Shown piece after piece: positions 11,874 to 22,098 of a stretch of DNA of 64,000 nt. How positions within the stretch are numbered: the first letter of the stretch is position 1; every line of letters begins with the position of its first letter. The stretch is taken from NCBI GenBank assembly GCA_016987375.1, contig PJRA01000030.1, forward strand, positions 573,830-637,829, in the 5' to 3' direction. The notes beneath the pieces were generated by a model, which was not told the DNA's origin, did no database searches, and saw only the letters and a program-made list of their open reading frames with translations. The position numbers were made by a program, and so were the translations under genes. Source of the stretch: Brachionus koreanus (lineage: Eukaryota > Rotifera > Eurotatoria > Ploima > Brachionidae).

Positions 11874-12923
11874 ATGCAATAAAATTGCGTATTTTAAATT
11901 TTTTTGGGTCAAATTAGCATATTGAAAATTGAACAAAATTTAACTTAACCTATTTAAACTAGTAGAATAAAACATTTTTTAAAATACTCTGTTTTAAAGA
12001 TAAATTTAGCTAATTTTTAATTATTATTATTTTTTTAGGAAACTAACATATTCTATTCAAAATTTTAATCCGATCATCGCATAATAAAGTTTTGTGATTT
12101 TTTAATTAACTAAATTAGTTATTTGTTTGATAATATTATGTTTTTAATGGAATCAAATTTATTTTTTTTTGATATCATAAAAAGCCAAAAAAATAAATTA
12201 AATTAAATAAAATTAAAATTGTTAAATGTTAAAGTCAAGTGTTTATATATAGATTAGATTCGAAATTTTAAAGTTTCATCAGTTTTAAGTTTTAAAGTTC
12301 CAATTATTTAATTCTTAAACTCTACTTTGCTTTTAAAGTAAAATTGACTTATAAATTGATAAATGAATCATTTTCATCAAATATTATCCCAACGAATATT
12401 TTTGACGTGAAAAAATCGTAAAATAACGTTAATTTTTTAAAAAACGTAAATTAAACGCTATTTTGGCGTAAATTTAACAATAATTTTAAGTTTATTTATT
12501 TTTATTTACTTGGTTGTTTTTTTTTTAAATTTTATCATATTACTAATTGCTTAATATAAAAAATTCAGACGTATATTAGTCTCAGTTTTCGAAGTCACCA
12601 AAAATTAAGTCAAAGTTACGACTAAAACAGAAAAAAATTAAGTAATTTACTTGACTTTAGACCTGTGATTTATAAATCAATTCTGCCCAAAATACATAAT
12701 TTGAGACAAATTTAAGCAAAAATACTTTCTAAACGAAATTAATTAACTAATCATGTGACTAACAAAAAAAACGTAAGATTTCAAAATTGAAAGTAATTTC
12801 ATTAATTCATTAAAATTTTTGATGAATTAATGAAATTGCTTTCCTAGTGACTTTTTTAATTTTTAAATTAATTTTTTCTATATTTCAAAATTGTTTAACA
12901 ATGATAACTTTAAAATAATTAAG
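11874..12923. other. Noncoding; contains left subterminal repeats of the transposase unit
   Basis: No gene. From about 12390 to 12480 there is an unusual cluster of CG-containing motifs (GACGTGAAAA, AACGTTAA, AACGTAAA, GGCGTAAA) in otherwise CG-poor sequence, interpreted as one end of the element described next. Confidence 0.5.
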
Positions 12924-15305
12924 ATGTCTGTCAATAATTTACAATTTAAAAGAAAGTGGCTCCGTGACAGCAGTCTACCTATTCCAAATTCAACGTATAA
13001 ACGATTTTTAAAAGATATATCAAGAAAAGAAAATATCTCACCTCTTGATCAGAATTCATTGACTTCAACACAAAATTCTGACGAAAGTTTTGAAAATGTT
13101 ATTTTTGATAGTAGAATTGATAGATCTTTTCTAAATGAGAAAAAAAATTGTTCTGAAAATCATCTTATTGATGATTATTCTTTAACAACAGATCAAATGA
13201 CTACATCAGATGATAAAAACAATCAAGCGGAAAAACTTTGTCATGACGAGGTTTATCTAAGAAATTTGTCACTTTTTAGCCTTTATGTAAACTTTAGAAC
13301 AAGTATAAAATGCATGGATCATATTCTCAAATTGTTTGGATATTTTATTAATGAAGACTCTCCGAAAAATTTTAAATCGCTTTTAAATTATTTCAAAGAA
13401 AAATCTTTTTCTTCGATATCATATGACCGCTATCTGTTTTGTGTCTATTGTTCAAAATTAGAAAATTTAAATAATCGGAAAAATGTTGCTGATTGTGAAA
13501 TTTGTAAATCAAGAATTTGTAATTTTTATCATATAAATATTTATGAACAATTAATTCTCATCCTTAAAAAATTAAATGATAAATCATTTTTTGATTTTTC
13601 ACTTAATAAAGATAACTCAATTTATGAAGCAATAAAAAAAAATGAAAATAATTTTCTAACATTGACTATTAACACGGATGGCATTAGCTTTTTCAAATCT
13701 TCAAGGACCACAATTTGGCCAATATATTTAACACTTAACCAAATGAAAATAAATAAGAGATTTAAGCTCAGTAATGTTATTTTGGCAGGTGTATGGGTAG
13801 GTGATTTAAAGCCTAAATTTGATTTTTTCTTGCGCCCAATTATCAGTGAGTTAAAATTATTAGAAAAAGGAATATTAATTAACGATCAATTGGTCAAAAT
13901 TTTTGTTACGAATGGAATCTTCGATAAGCCTGCGCGCTCGGCCATTTTGAATACAATTCAATACAATGGGAAAAATGGTTGTATAAAATGTTACCAGCCA
14001 GGTTTAAGTTTAAAATCAAAAAAAAATGGAACTATTCGTATATACCCTTACAAAAATTATAAGCATGATAAGCCTCTTAGAACACATGAAAAATATCTAA
14101 AGGATGTTCAAAATTCTGTAAGGCAAAAAACAATAGTAAATGGTATAAAAGGACGGTGTTTATTAAATGAATTAGCTTTTTATTTTCCAATTGAATCTAC
14201 TGTAATAGACCACATGCATACTGTTTTGGAAGGTGTAGTTAGGCGTCTAATTATGTACTTTTTTGATTCAGCTTACACAAATAAATCATTTTCATTAAGA
14301 AAAAATTTAAAAGAAATAAATGAAGGATTATTGAATATTAGACCTCCCCGAAATGTTCCTAGGACTCCACGAAGTCTAAATCTAATCAAAAAGTGGAAAG
14401 CGAATGAAATATTGTCTTTTTTGGTTTATTATTCGTTGCCACTATTTGAACCATTCATGGAAAAAGAGCAATTTTATCATTTTACAAATTTGGTGGTTGC
14501 TATTGAGTATTTATTAAAGCCTGATTTAGACAAAAAAAAATTATTTGATGTAAATAATTTATTTAAAGATTTTGTTAGAAATATGGATTCAATTTATATG
14601 CAAGAAGCCCTTACCTCTGGTGTTCATGAGCTAATTCATTTAACAAGCGATATTTTGAAAAATGGTGATTTGAATAATTTCAATTGTTTTGTTTTTGAAG
14701 ATCTTAATAGACAATTAGGTCAATTTATAAATGGCAATAGTAATATTGGAACAGAAATAGTGAATTCAATCAGTGTTTTAAAGCTATTTCACGAAAGTGT
14801 TGATTTGATTAGCAATGAAACAAAAAGTTCAAACTTTATGTCTTTACTAAAAAACAGCAATGAAAAAACTTACCAGAGAGTTATTAGCAAAGAAAAAATG
14901 AACCAAAAAATTTTAGATTTATTTAAGACAAAAAATATTACTCTATCTAATAATTTCTATTTAACAGATTATGTTAATTTTAAAAATGAGATTGTCTTTA
15001 CTTCGTTAAATTATAAGAAGGTCAGAAACTTTGATTGTTGCATTAAGTCAAAAGAAAAATTTGGATTGATTGAATTTTTTTGTGTAATTGATACACAAAC
15101 ATACGCAGTTTGTCAGATCCTTTCAAAACTTCTAAAGCCATTCTATAATATAAAATATCCAGAATATTCTTCAAGCTTGACGAGATGTGTAAAAACTGAT
15201 GCTTATTTTTTAAGTAGTATAGATGATTTGAAAAAGTGCTTTTATTTTGAGTCTAATGAAGCAGTTTATGTTTCAGATTTTATATCGGCTTCTTTTCAAA
15301 ACTAG
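12924..15305 (+). CDS. tnp2 (Transposase_21)-type transposase, CACTA superfamily
   Basis: An uninterrupted frame of 793 residues from the first ATG (a longer frame begins at a TTG, 12891). Near residues 173-194 a C-x2-C ... C-x2-C zinc-ribbon-like pair is visible. The core follows the tnp2 pattern: NTDGISFFKSS then TIWPIYL near 250-265; ILAGVWVGDLKP near 287; FFLRPIISELKLL near 300; a CIKC knuckle near 353; then IDHMHTVLEGV near 428, with candidate catalytic aspartates in NTDG and IDHMH. It should cut and paste its own element in the nucleus. The frame has no disruption, which suggests recent activity or host use. A GTAAGT overlaps the stop codon, so splicing into the downstream gene is conceivable, though no in-frame join was found. 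Confidence 0.75.
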   Translation: MSVNNLQFKRKWLRDSSLPIPNSTYKRFLKDISRKENISPLDQNSLTSTQNSDESFENVIFDSRIDRSFLNEKKNCSENHLIDDYSLTTDQMTTSDDKNNQAEKLCHDEVYLRNLSLFSLYVNFRTSIKCMDHILKLFGYFINEDSPKNFKSLLNYFKEKSFSSISYDRYLFCVYCSKLENLNNRKNVADCEICKSRICNFYHINIYEQLILILKKLNDKSFFDFSLNKDNSIYEAIKKNENNFLTLTINTDGISFFKSSRTTIWPIYLTLNQMKINKRFKLSNVILAGVWVGDLKPKFDFFLRPIISELKLLEKGILINDQLVKIFVTNGIFDKPARSAILNTIQYNGKNGCIKCYQPGLSLKSKKNGTIRIYPYKNYKHDKPLRTHEKYLKDVQNSVRQKTIVNGIKGRCLLNELAFYFPIESTVIDHMHTVLEGVVRRLIMYFFDSAYTNKSFSLRKNLKEINEGLLNIRPPRNVPRTPRSLNLIKKWKANEILSFLVYYSLPLFEPFMEKEQFYHFTNLVVAIEYLLKPDLDKKKLFDVNNLFKDFVRNMDSIYMQEALTSGVHELIHLTSDILKNGDLNNFNCFVFEDLNRQLGQFINGNSNIGTEIVNSISVLKLFHESVDLISNETKSSNFMSLLKNSNEKTYQRVISKEKMNQKILDLFKTKNITLSNNFYLTDYVNFKNEIVFTSLNYKKVRNFDCCIKSKEKFGLIEFFCVIDTQTYAVCQILSKLLKPFYNIKYPEYSSSLTRCVKTDAYFLSSIDDLKKCFYFESNEAVYVSDFISASFQN

Positions 15306-15400
15306 TAAGTTAAGAACGCTCTATGAAATAGCTTAGTCATTTAAATTTTATAAAAAAAAAAACAAAATTCAATTTGGTTAAAAATATTGGTTGATTTCTA

Positions 15401-16732
15401 ATGATGTATAATAAAAAAAAAAAACTTTTTATTTTGGTTAAATGGATTGAGGATAGAGATAATTTGTACAGTGTAATCAAGCGGTCAGAACTTTTTGAGC
15501 CAATTGAAAATGAACTCGAAATTAATGCAATTTATAAAGCTAAATATGGAAAAGATGCCTGTATGGCCGAGCTTTTGTACATTGGTAATAAAGCAGAATG
15601 TGAAAAAGTGATTAACTCTTTGATAAAACAGCGCTGTAAGAGTTCAAAAAAAGATTCTATTGATATGTCTAATGACAGAAGATGCTCAATTGTATCGAAA
15701 TCAACAATTCTAGATGAGTCAAAAAAAAAACAAGAACAAGACAACAATACTGTCGAATCATACTTGAAGCAGTTGGAAGATAGAAATCAGCTTTTAGAAA
15801 CTCTAAAACGCCAGAATGAAGAAGACAAACAAACAATTTTATCTTTAAAAGATCAGCTAGAAATGTACAATTCAATTTGTGGTAAGCTTAAATTAATTAT
15901 TTTATAATTAATATTAATCTTTTTTTTAGATAAAGATTTTATTCGAAAAATAGTTTTGTTATCGATCCAAGTTTTAAAGCACCTTGGTACGCCATCTGTT
16001 TTAGACGAGATAAAAAAAATTAGCTTAAATAATGGAAAAATTATCCTGTCAAATAATTTTAAGACAGTGCTAGTTGATGAGTGCTTTCTTATTAGAATAC
16101 AGATGATGATCGATCAAAACAAGTCTAATAAAGTTGTATTTAAATCGATGATGACTGCTTTAATTCCTGATGTTTTAACTTGGGGAAAAAATAATTGTGC
16201 GTTTATGCGGACTAATTACAGTGATATAATCAATGCAGCTAAAGGTACTAATTTAATTTCTTAATTCATTTTTTTTTTAATATTTTTTAAAGTAAATTAT
16301 AATTTATTAAATAATCAAATTGTTTTAAATAATGCTCTAGTGAATTTGTTTAAAAATTAATGCATAAAACATAAATATTTTTTAATTATATTTTGTGAAT
16401 TTGGTAAATATTATTAAATATTCATTTTATTTCCCTAAGTTATGACTTAAATACAATTGTCATTTCATTAATAACTGACATTTAAAATTTAATGAAATGA
16501 GAATTGTCTAAAAAATACACAATTTATCAAAATTGAATTAAATCATATATATTTTTTTTAAATATTTCAAAAAATTTTTTTAGATTTTCTTAATTCCAAA
16601 AAACTGCCCATCAGTGATAGTGTTTTAAAGCTATGTCTCAGAGAAGTCTGTTATCAATCAAAAGTAAGAATAGAAAAATCACTTGAAAGTGGAAGCAACT
16701 CGTCAAAAAGTGATGATAGTGAAAGTGACTAA
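15401..16732 (+). CDS. BEN-domain-like protein, second gene of the transposase unit, 3 exons
   Basis: Exons 15401-15881, 15930-16244 and 16584-16732 join in frame to 314 residues. The N-terminal 65 residues (LVKWIEDRDNLYSVIKRSE ... AELLYIG) resemble a small folded module that precedes BEN domains in other invertebrate proteins. Residues about 105-150 are a charged coiled coil (QLEDRNQLLETLKRQNEE). The C-terminal part, with VFKSMMTALIPDVLTWGKN and LKLCLREVCYQSKVRI, follows the helical spacing of BEN DNA-binding domains, and the protein ends in a Ser/Asp tail. It starts 95 bases after the transposase stop on the same strand. By analogy with TnpA of En/Spm it may bind the subterminal motifs; that role is inference. 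BEN assignment is by pattern only. Confidence 0.55.
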
Positions 16733-17484
16733 GTTATAGTACTTTTTTGCTAACTTTTGTATGTTTATATTTTGTTTTGTTAATTTAAGTATAGAAGAAA
16801 ATTTATTTTAATATCAATTAATTTATAATTAGTTTTTGGACAATTAACATAAATGTAAATTTTATAATCAATAATACTTCAATTTATAAATAAATTTAAT
16901 AATAAATTAAAACCTTTGTATCCTGAATTTTAAATTTTAATAAATAAAATTTTAACAAAAATATATTTTAACTTAAATAAACAAATAAAAAAACACTTTT
17001 TTAACGTCAAAAATTTAACGTTAAATTATCGTTAATTATTCAACGCTATATTTACACAAAAATTTAACCTAACCCGTCGGTCTTTTCACGTCATTAAAAA
17101 AACGTGATTTTCGCTAATTTTTCACGCTAAAAAATTTCGTCACGCTAAAAAGTTTTATTTATTTATATATAAATAAATAAAATAGTCAATAATTTGATTA
17201 ATTGTCTATAATCATTTTTTCAGTAATTTAATTTTGATTAAATTTAATTTTTAACTCTCAACTCAAAAACAATTTTAAACATATTATTTGTTTTTTTTTT
17301 AATTTTAAGAAGCTTTAAAAATATTGTTATGCTAACAACTATAAACCATTAAATGCAAAAATAATGATTTTAATTTTTCTTCAAAAATAAAATGTTTATT
17401 CAATAGCATTTTGCATTGTTTATTTTCTATAAGAACCAGTCACTAGTCATTTTTTTTCTAATAATAAAAATCAAATAAAATTTA
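16733..17484. other. Noncoding; right subterminal repeats of the transposase unit
   Basis: Lies between the convergent ends of the BEN-like gene and the TMEM26-like gene. Positions 16999-17152 hold the dense CG-containing motif cluster described for the mobile unit. Confidence 0.5.
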
Positions 17485-18597
17485 TTAAATTTTGAATTTT
17501 GTCAAGTTATTCAACAAATCCATTTCACGTATGTTATTTTTTGAAAAATAATCTGTTATGATATTATATATCATAACCAAAAATTTAACCATAATGATAA
17601 TAATTTGTTTAGCTATTAGATAATACATTTCTTTTTTAACAAATTTCAAATTTTTAAGAATAACCAAACGAAGCAGCAAAAAAGGTAAATCAGCTAGAAA
17701 AATTTGAATTATCAAACGAAAATAAAAATTATCAGTTATTTTTCTTAATAAAGAAATCTTTGGTCCATTAAAAGAATTAGAATCTGGAAAAATATTCAGT
17801 GAAATAGGCATTAGAGCTGCGTTGCTTACCAATACTCCAGCTATTCTAATATTATAAGGTAAATTAAGTCTTGGATCTCTACACATATTAATGGTTGAAT
17901 AAATATCAAAAATTGTATTAAAAGAAAACTCGACTAAACTAGAAATAGCACCCCATGTCAAAGTTGCTTGAGGTATAAAAACTCTACAAATCATTAAAGT
18001 CAAGCAAAATAAAGCTTCGTGTTTTTCCAGCATTGAAGAATATTCCTCTTTTTTAGACATGTTTAGCCAATCAATATCACTATTAAATTTTTTACCTGTC
18101 TTATAAATTCCATCAGTTAAAACATAATCAGAATCTCTTAAATATTTGTAATAATGATCAACTTGATGCATGAAATCTGGATTATAAATTTTTAAAGTTA
18201 AGAAAATTCCATGATTAATTTCCATTAACCAAAATGGAGTCGAAATGGAGCATATAAAATAAATTATTGATAGGCAGCACCATCTATCCTCCAAGCCTTT
18301 CCTCATAAAAATTATAACAAATCCATCTGCTAGTATTAAGAAAAGATAAAACATGTTTAAAAGTAGCATGTATTCTTGAAATAGAATTGAAGTTTCAATA
18401 ATTAAAAACATAGAATAAGAAATCATGAGTAAGCGACATGCTATTGATTTAATTGAAAACCATATTTTCGATTTATATATTTTTAGAAATGCCGAATTAG
18501 GTATATTTATTATTGTGTTTTTCCTCAAAAACTTTTCATTATAAAATTCGGGTCTTTGTGGATCAATTGATGGTTCATATAGTTGTGATTTTAGCAT
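17485..18597 (-). CDS. TMEM26: TMEM26-family multipass membrane protein
   Basis: A 370-residue frame from the first ATG at 18597; a further 20 codons upstream are open but begin at TTG. Several hydrophobic segments are visible. The order of motifs follows the TMEM26 family: a helix ending near IETSILFQE, then a basic stretch (MRKGLEDRW), a helix ending STPFWLMEINH (family: PSIWLLEIH), a central loop, then a helix with CRVFIPQATLTWGAISSLVEF (family: GRWLLPKG..TRDQLSQLL) and two further C-terminal helices. The molecular function of the family is poorly known. No intron is needed, but an upstream noncoding or coding exon is possible because an acceptor-like TTAG lies just before the open region. 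Confidence 0.6.
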   Translation of the reverse strand: MLKSQLYEPSIDPQRPEFYNEKFLRKNTIINIPNSAFLKIYKSKIWFSIKSIACRLLMISYSMFLIIETSILFQEYMLLLNMFYLFLILADGFVIIFMRKGLEDRWCCLSIIYFICSISTPFWLMEINHGIFLTLKIYNPDFMHQVDHYYKYLRDSDYVLTDGIYKTGKKFNSDIDWLNMSKKEEYSSMLEKHEALFCLTLMICRVFIPQATLTWGAISSLVEFSFNTIFDIYSTINMCRDPRLNLPYNIRIAGVLVSNAALMPISLNIFPDSNSFNGPKISLLRKITDNFYFRLIIQIFLADLPFLLLRLVILKNLKFVKKEMYYLIAKQIIIIMVKFLVMIYNIITDYFSKNNIREMDLLNNLTKFKI

Positions 18598-21518
18598 TAA
18601 GTTTGATATCGTCAGAAATAAACTTTTATTTTTTATTAATTTTCGATTTCTAAGCAATTTTAAAATACATATTAAGGATAATTTTTAAAATGAATAAATT
18701 AATTTAAATTGGAAATTTCTCTTAAAATAATAGCTTTGATTACTTAAATTAAAATAAAATATTTTTTATGTTTATTTTAATATTTAATTGCAATTTATTT
18801 TTATTTGAGCCCACGAGATTTGATTAGAAAAACATTTAAATTTAAATTTAGATTTAAAAGAAAAAATATAACCTTGTAAAATCTGAATACAAAAAATTTG
18901 TAGAAATATTACTTAAAAGTTTAAGTTAAATAATTGAATTGAAGATAAACATGTGAAAAAGAATTTCATCTGATAAAGTAAATAAAAATTCTCCTTACAG
19001 GTAGAACAAAACATTAATAATTTGTATTTAAAAAAATATAGAATAAACAAATAACGACTTAAGAAAGCTGAAGTCTTTTAGATGGTAAAATCCAATTTTT
19101 CAAAATGTTCACATAGATTATTTTTCAAATTGGTCATGAACAAAAAAATTCAAAAAATAAAAACTATTTTATTTATTGATAATCTCATGTTTTTTCCCTT
19201 TTTTTGTTCAAATTACATCAAATACAAATAATATTATAATACAAGTAATGTTATTTCTTTATAATATATTCGAATAGGAGAAACACTTTGATTAACACTC
19301 TTTTATTTAATGGAATAAGTAAATGTCTATAGTTTTTATTGCCAGAATAGGATTAGTAGTTTTAACCCTAAACTCATTTTTTTATAGTAGACTGAAAGCT
19401 TTTAAAAATTACTCATTAATTTGTAAAAGGGTAAGTTAAAAATTTTTTTTTTTTTTATTTTTTTTTTTTAATTTTTCAAGAAAAAAATCTTCAAAAAATA
19501 TACCATAATACTCTATGGTTTTTGACCATCTAAGAGCGAATTCGATTTCTCTCTTTTACAATTTTACATTCAACTAGAAGTATTTCACGAGTTATTGCGG
19601 TTGCTGATAGGCATTTTTTCAAATAATGACGTAAAAATACCAAGATTTCAATTTTTTTAAAAAACATTTTGCATTAACAAAATAATTATCCAAAGTAAAA
19701 CTTGAGATATTCTAAAATGATTTATATTACTTATTTAATTAGGAATTTGACGAGGGTTAAATGGAAGATTTTTTGACCTGCACGAATTTAAAAGTACTAA
19801 AACGTTTGGGATTAATAAAAAGCTTAATATATTTTTTGATTTGATCGATCTCTTAGCATCTCTAAGTATTAAAGATCTGATCACATTGTAATTTTTTTTT
19901 GTTTTCTTTTATTTAAGTTCATTTATTATTCTATTAGTTCAAGAATAAATCAAGTACTTTTTAAATTTACTTATAAAAATTTGTTTTACTTTAGCTTTTT
20001 TTTTAAAATTTAGTTTCTTATATTTTTGCTTCATAATTTGCTAAGAGCTTTTTAATTTATAAATTAGTGTCAAGCAAGTTCAAACTATTTAAAAATACAT
20101 TATAACTAAGCAGAAAGTGTTTTATGAAACATAAAATCGATTAAAAAACGATAACATAATCGAGAATATTAATTAAACTCTAAATAAATTTTCAAACTTG
20201 AAAATAATCAATAAAAAATATCAATTTTATAATAAATCAATTGATTTTTTTTTAAACTAATTTTTCTATCATTTAGTTAAAAATTCAAAAAAATGAAAAT
20301 TTAAAGTTCAAGTCTTTTTATTTTTGTTCATATCAAAATAGTTTTTCCAGAAAAAAAGCTTCAAATATGGATTTTATTTTAATAAACAAATTTAGTTTAC
20401 AGAAAAAATAATAATTTAAAATTAATATCAAAACGATTTTTTTGCGTCAGAATTTTGGCTAAAAGAAACACTTTTCACTTTTTTCTTTTCTTCTGTTATG
20501 AGAAAAAATTAAATCTTTTAAAAACTTTTTAACTTTTTTACTAAAATAATGTTGCTAGGCTAAAAAATTGAGCCAAATTTTAAAAAAAAAACTTAGAATT
20601 CTGTCTTAATTTAAATCAAAATCATTCAAGTATATAAAGTAGCAAAATAAATCTTTTTAAAAGGATTATTCCAATTATTTTTCAGATGTTCTGGGAAAAT
20701 GGTGCAATTCTGATAAGCAGTCTGTTTTAAATTGCAATATAAGAATGCCGAAAAATCAATGTAAAATAAATCTGACTTCTAAAGGATGTTATTGGCAACA
20801 AAAATTTGTTTATTTTCATAAATATTTGGTATCACAGATGAATAAACTATGCTACATTTATGTAAAACTCTATTTTAATTGCATTTAATTTTTTTTTAAA
20901 TTCTGGAGAAAATTTACGAATGAAACCGTTTAAGAGTAGACTTTTTTGTTTAATTTATAAAAGAAAATAAATAAGCTCTTTTGTTTTATTTAACATGGCC
21001 TCTAATGACATTGTTTTAATCACAGTTTCGTAATAAAACATTGTTCTGGAAAGATTTTCGCCAGAAATAGCATCTTTTCAAAGTAAAATAAAAAAAGTAA
21101 CTATAGTTACAATTCAATTTTAGCTCATTGGCATTTAAACGAATAACTTTGCTCGCTGTCTCTCGATCAATGATTTTAATTAGTTAACGTTTTAAAAAAT
21201 TCCTAATTAATTGAAAAAAAAGTGATTTTTTGCTTGCATTTTTTCCTCATCATTTTTTGATTAATTAAAATTCCAAATCCCTTTGCTTTTTGGAGACATG
21301 AATTTATAAGAAGCAGCTTTTCTGGTATAAAAATTAATTTTATTTCTGAAATTTTTTTGATCAAAAGAACCAAGCCGTATCATAGGATTTTAATACCTGG
21401 AAACCTTAAGTTTTCTTCTTAAACGTTTGCCTTTTTTAGATTTTTCAAACTTTTTTGAATAACTGAGAGTTTAATATTTAAGAAGCACAAGCACCAATTG
21501 GTGTAGTTCTTGTTTTAA
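18598..21518. other. Intergenic, no gene seen
   Basis: About 2.9 kb of AT-rich sequence between the divergent TMEM26-like and tau-like genes. Long T and A runs; no reliable coding or repeat signal. Confidence 0.6.
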
Positions 21519-22098
21519 ATGGCAATGAGTCAAGAGAAAAAATCAACAAATATATCGGTTGAGAATATTCAGCCGATAAGTCCTAATTATCAAAAAAATC
21601 TCAATTATCAGAATTTAAATCAAACCCCTCGGGTCAACGGTAGAACTACTCAGAGAAATGACTTGCAGGCTCAGTATCAAACGCCTCGTCAAACTACAAG
21701 TTCTCAATCACCCACTCGATTTGGAGAAGGTACACGTATTGCAAAAAGGGAACTTTGGTGGAAAGAACCACCACCATCAAAAGTCAAAATTCAACCAGGT
21801 CAAGTTTTTAGACCACAAAATGTTGGTCCTAAAGTTGATAATCGAAACCTAAATTATCAAACTCCAGTATCACAAAAAACTATAGAAAAAGTAAAATTGG
21901 ACTGGAGAGCTCAACCAGCAGTAGATACTTGGGGAAACTTTAGACATCAACCACAAGGTTTGTTGTTTTAATTAGGTGTTAAAATTATTTTGATACTTTT
22001 GATTTTAAGGGGGTGGTAAAAAATATCCGTCAGAAAGTCTGCAATGGCAAGCCCAACCAAAAGTAGACTCTGGATTCATTTATTACTTCGAGCAATGA
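21519..22098 (+). CDS. Compact MAP2/tau-family microtubule-binding protein, 2 exons
   Basis: Exons 21519-21957 and 22010-22098 (52-nt intron) join to 175 residues. The first half is a basic, Gln/Asn/Thr/Pro-rich disordered projection. The C-terminal half carries tau-type repeats: KVKIQPGQVF, then VEKVKLDW-like 'IEKVKLDWRAQPAVDTWGN', FRHQPQGGGKK (family: HxPGGGxxKI), then LQWQAQPKVDSGF (family: KLxFxxxAKAKVDHGA). These short basic repeats bind along microtubule protofilaments. Vertebrate tau is several hundred residues with three or four repeats, so this is a minimal version with about two. The intron falls inside the PQGGG junction between repeats. Additional 5' exons cannot be excluded, but the ATG at 21519 is good. 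Confidence 0.75.

Larger units (their letters stand above)
12390..17155 (+). mobile_element. Candidate CACTA-like (tnp2) transposon with two genes and CG-rich subterminal arrays
   Basis: The two genes between 12924 and 16732 are flanked by CG-rich motif clusters at about 12390-12480 and 16999-17152. GACGTGAAAA at 12404-12413 recurs inverted at 17083-17092. AACGTTAA occurs on both sides. On the right, CACGCTAAAAA occurs twice (17123-17133 and 17141-17151). Plant En/Spm (CACTA) elements have the same plan: a tnp2-type transposase, a second DNA-binding protein and arrays of short subterminal motifs. I could not define exact termini or target-site duplications, so the limits are approximate and the mobile status is inferred. 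Confidence 0.5.

Noticed and set aside
10825..11936. Three long frames crossing 11006-11873 on both strands
   Set aside because: They consist almost entirely of N; only the short plus-strand part before the gap has meaning, in a different frame, as Tc1-like transposase.
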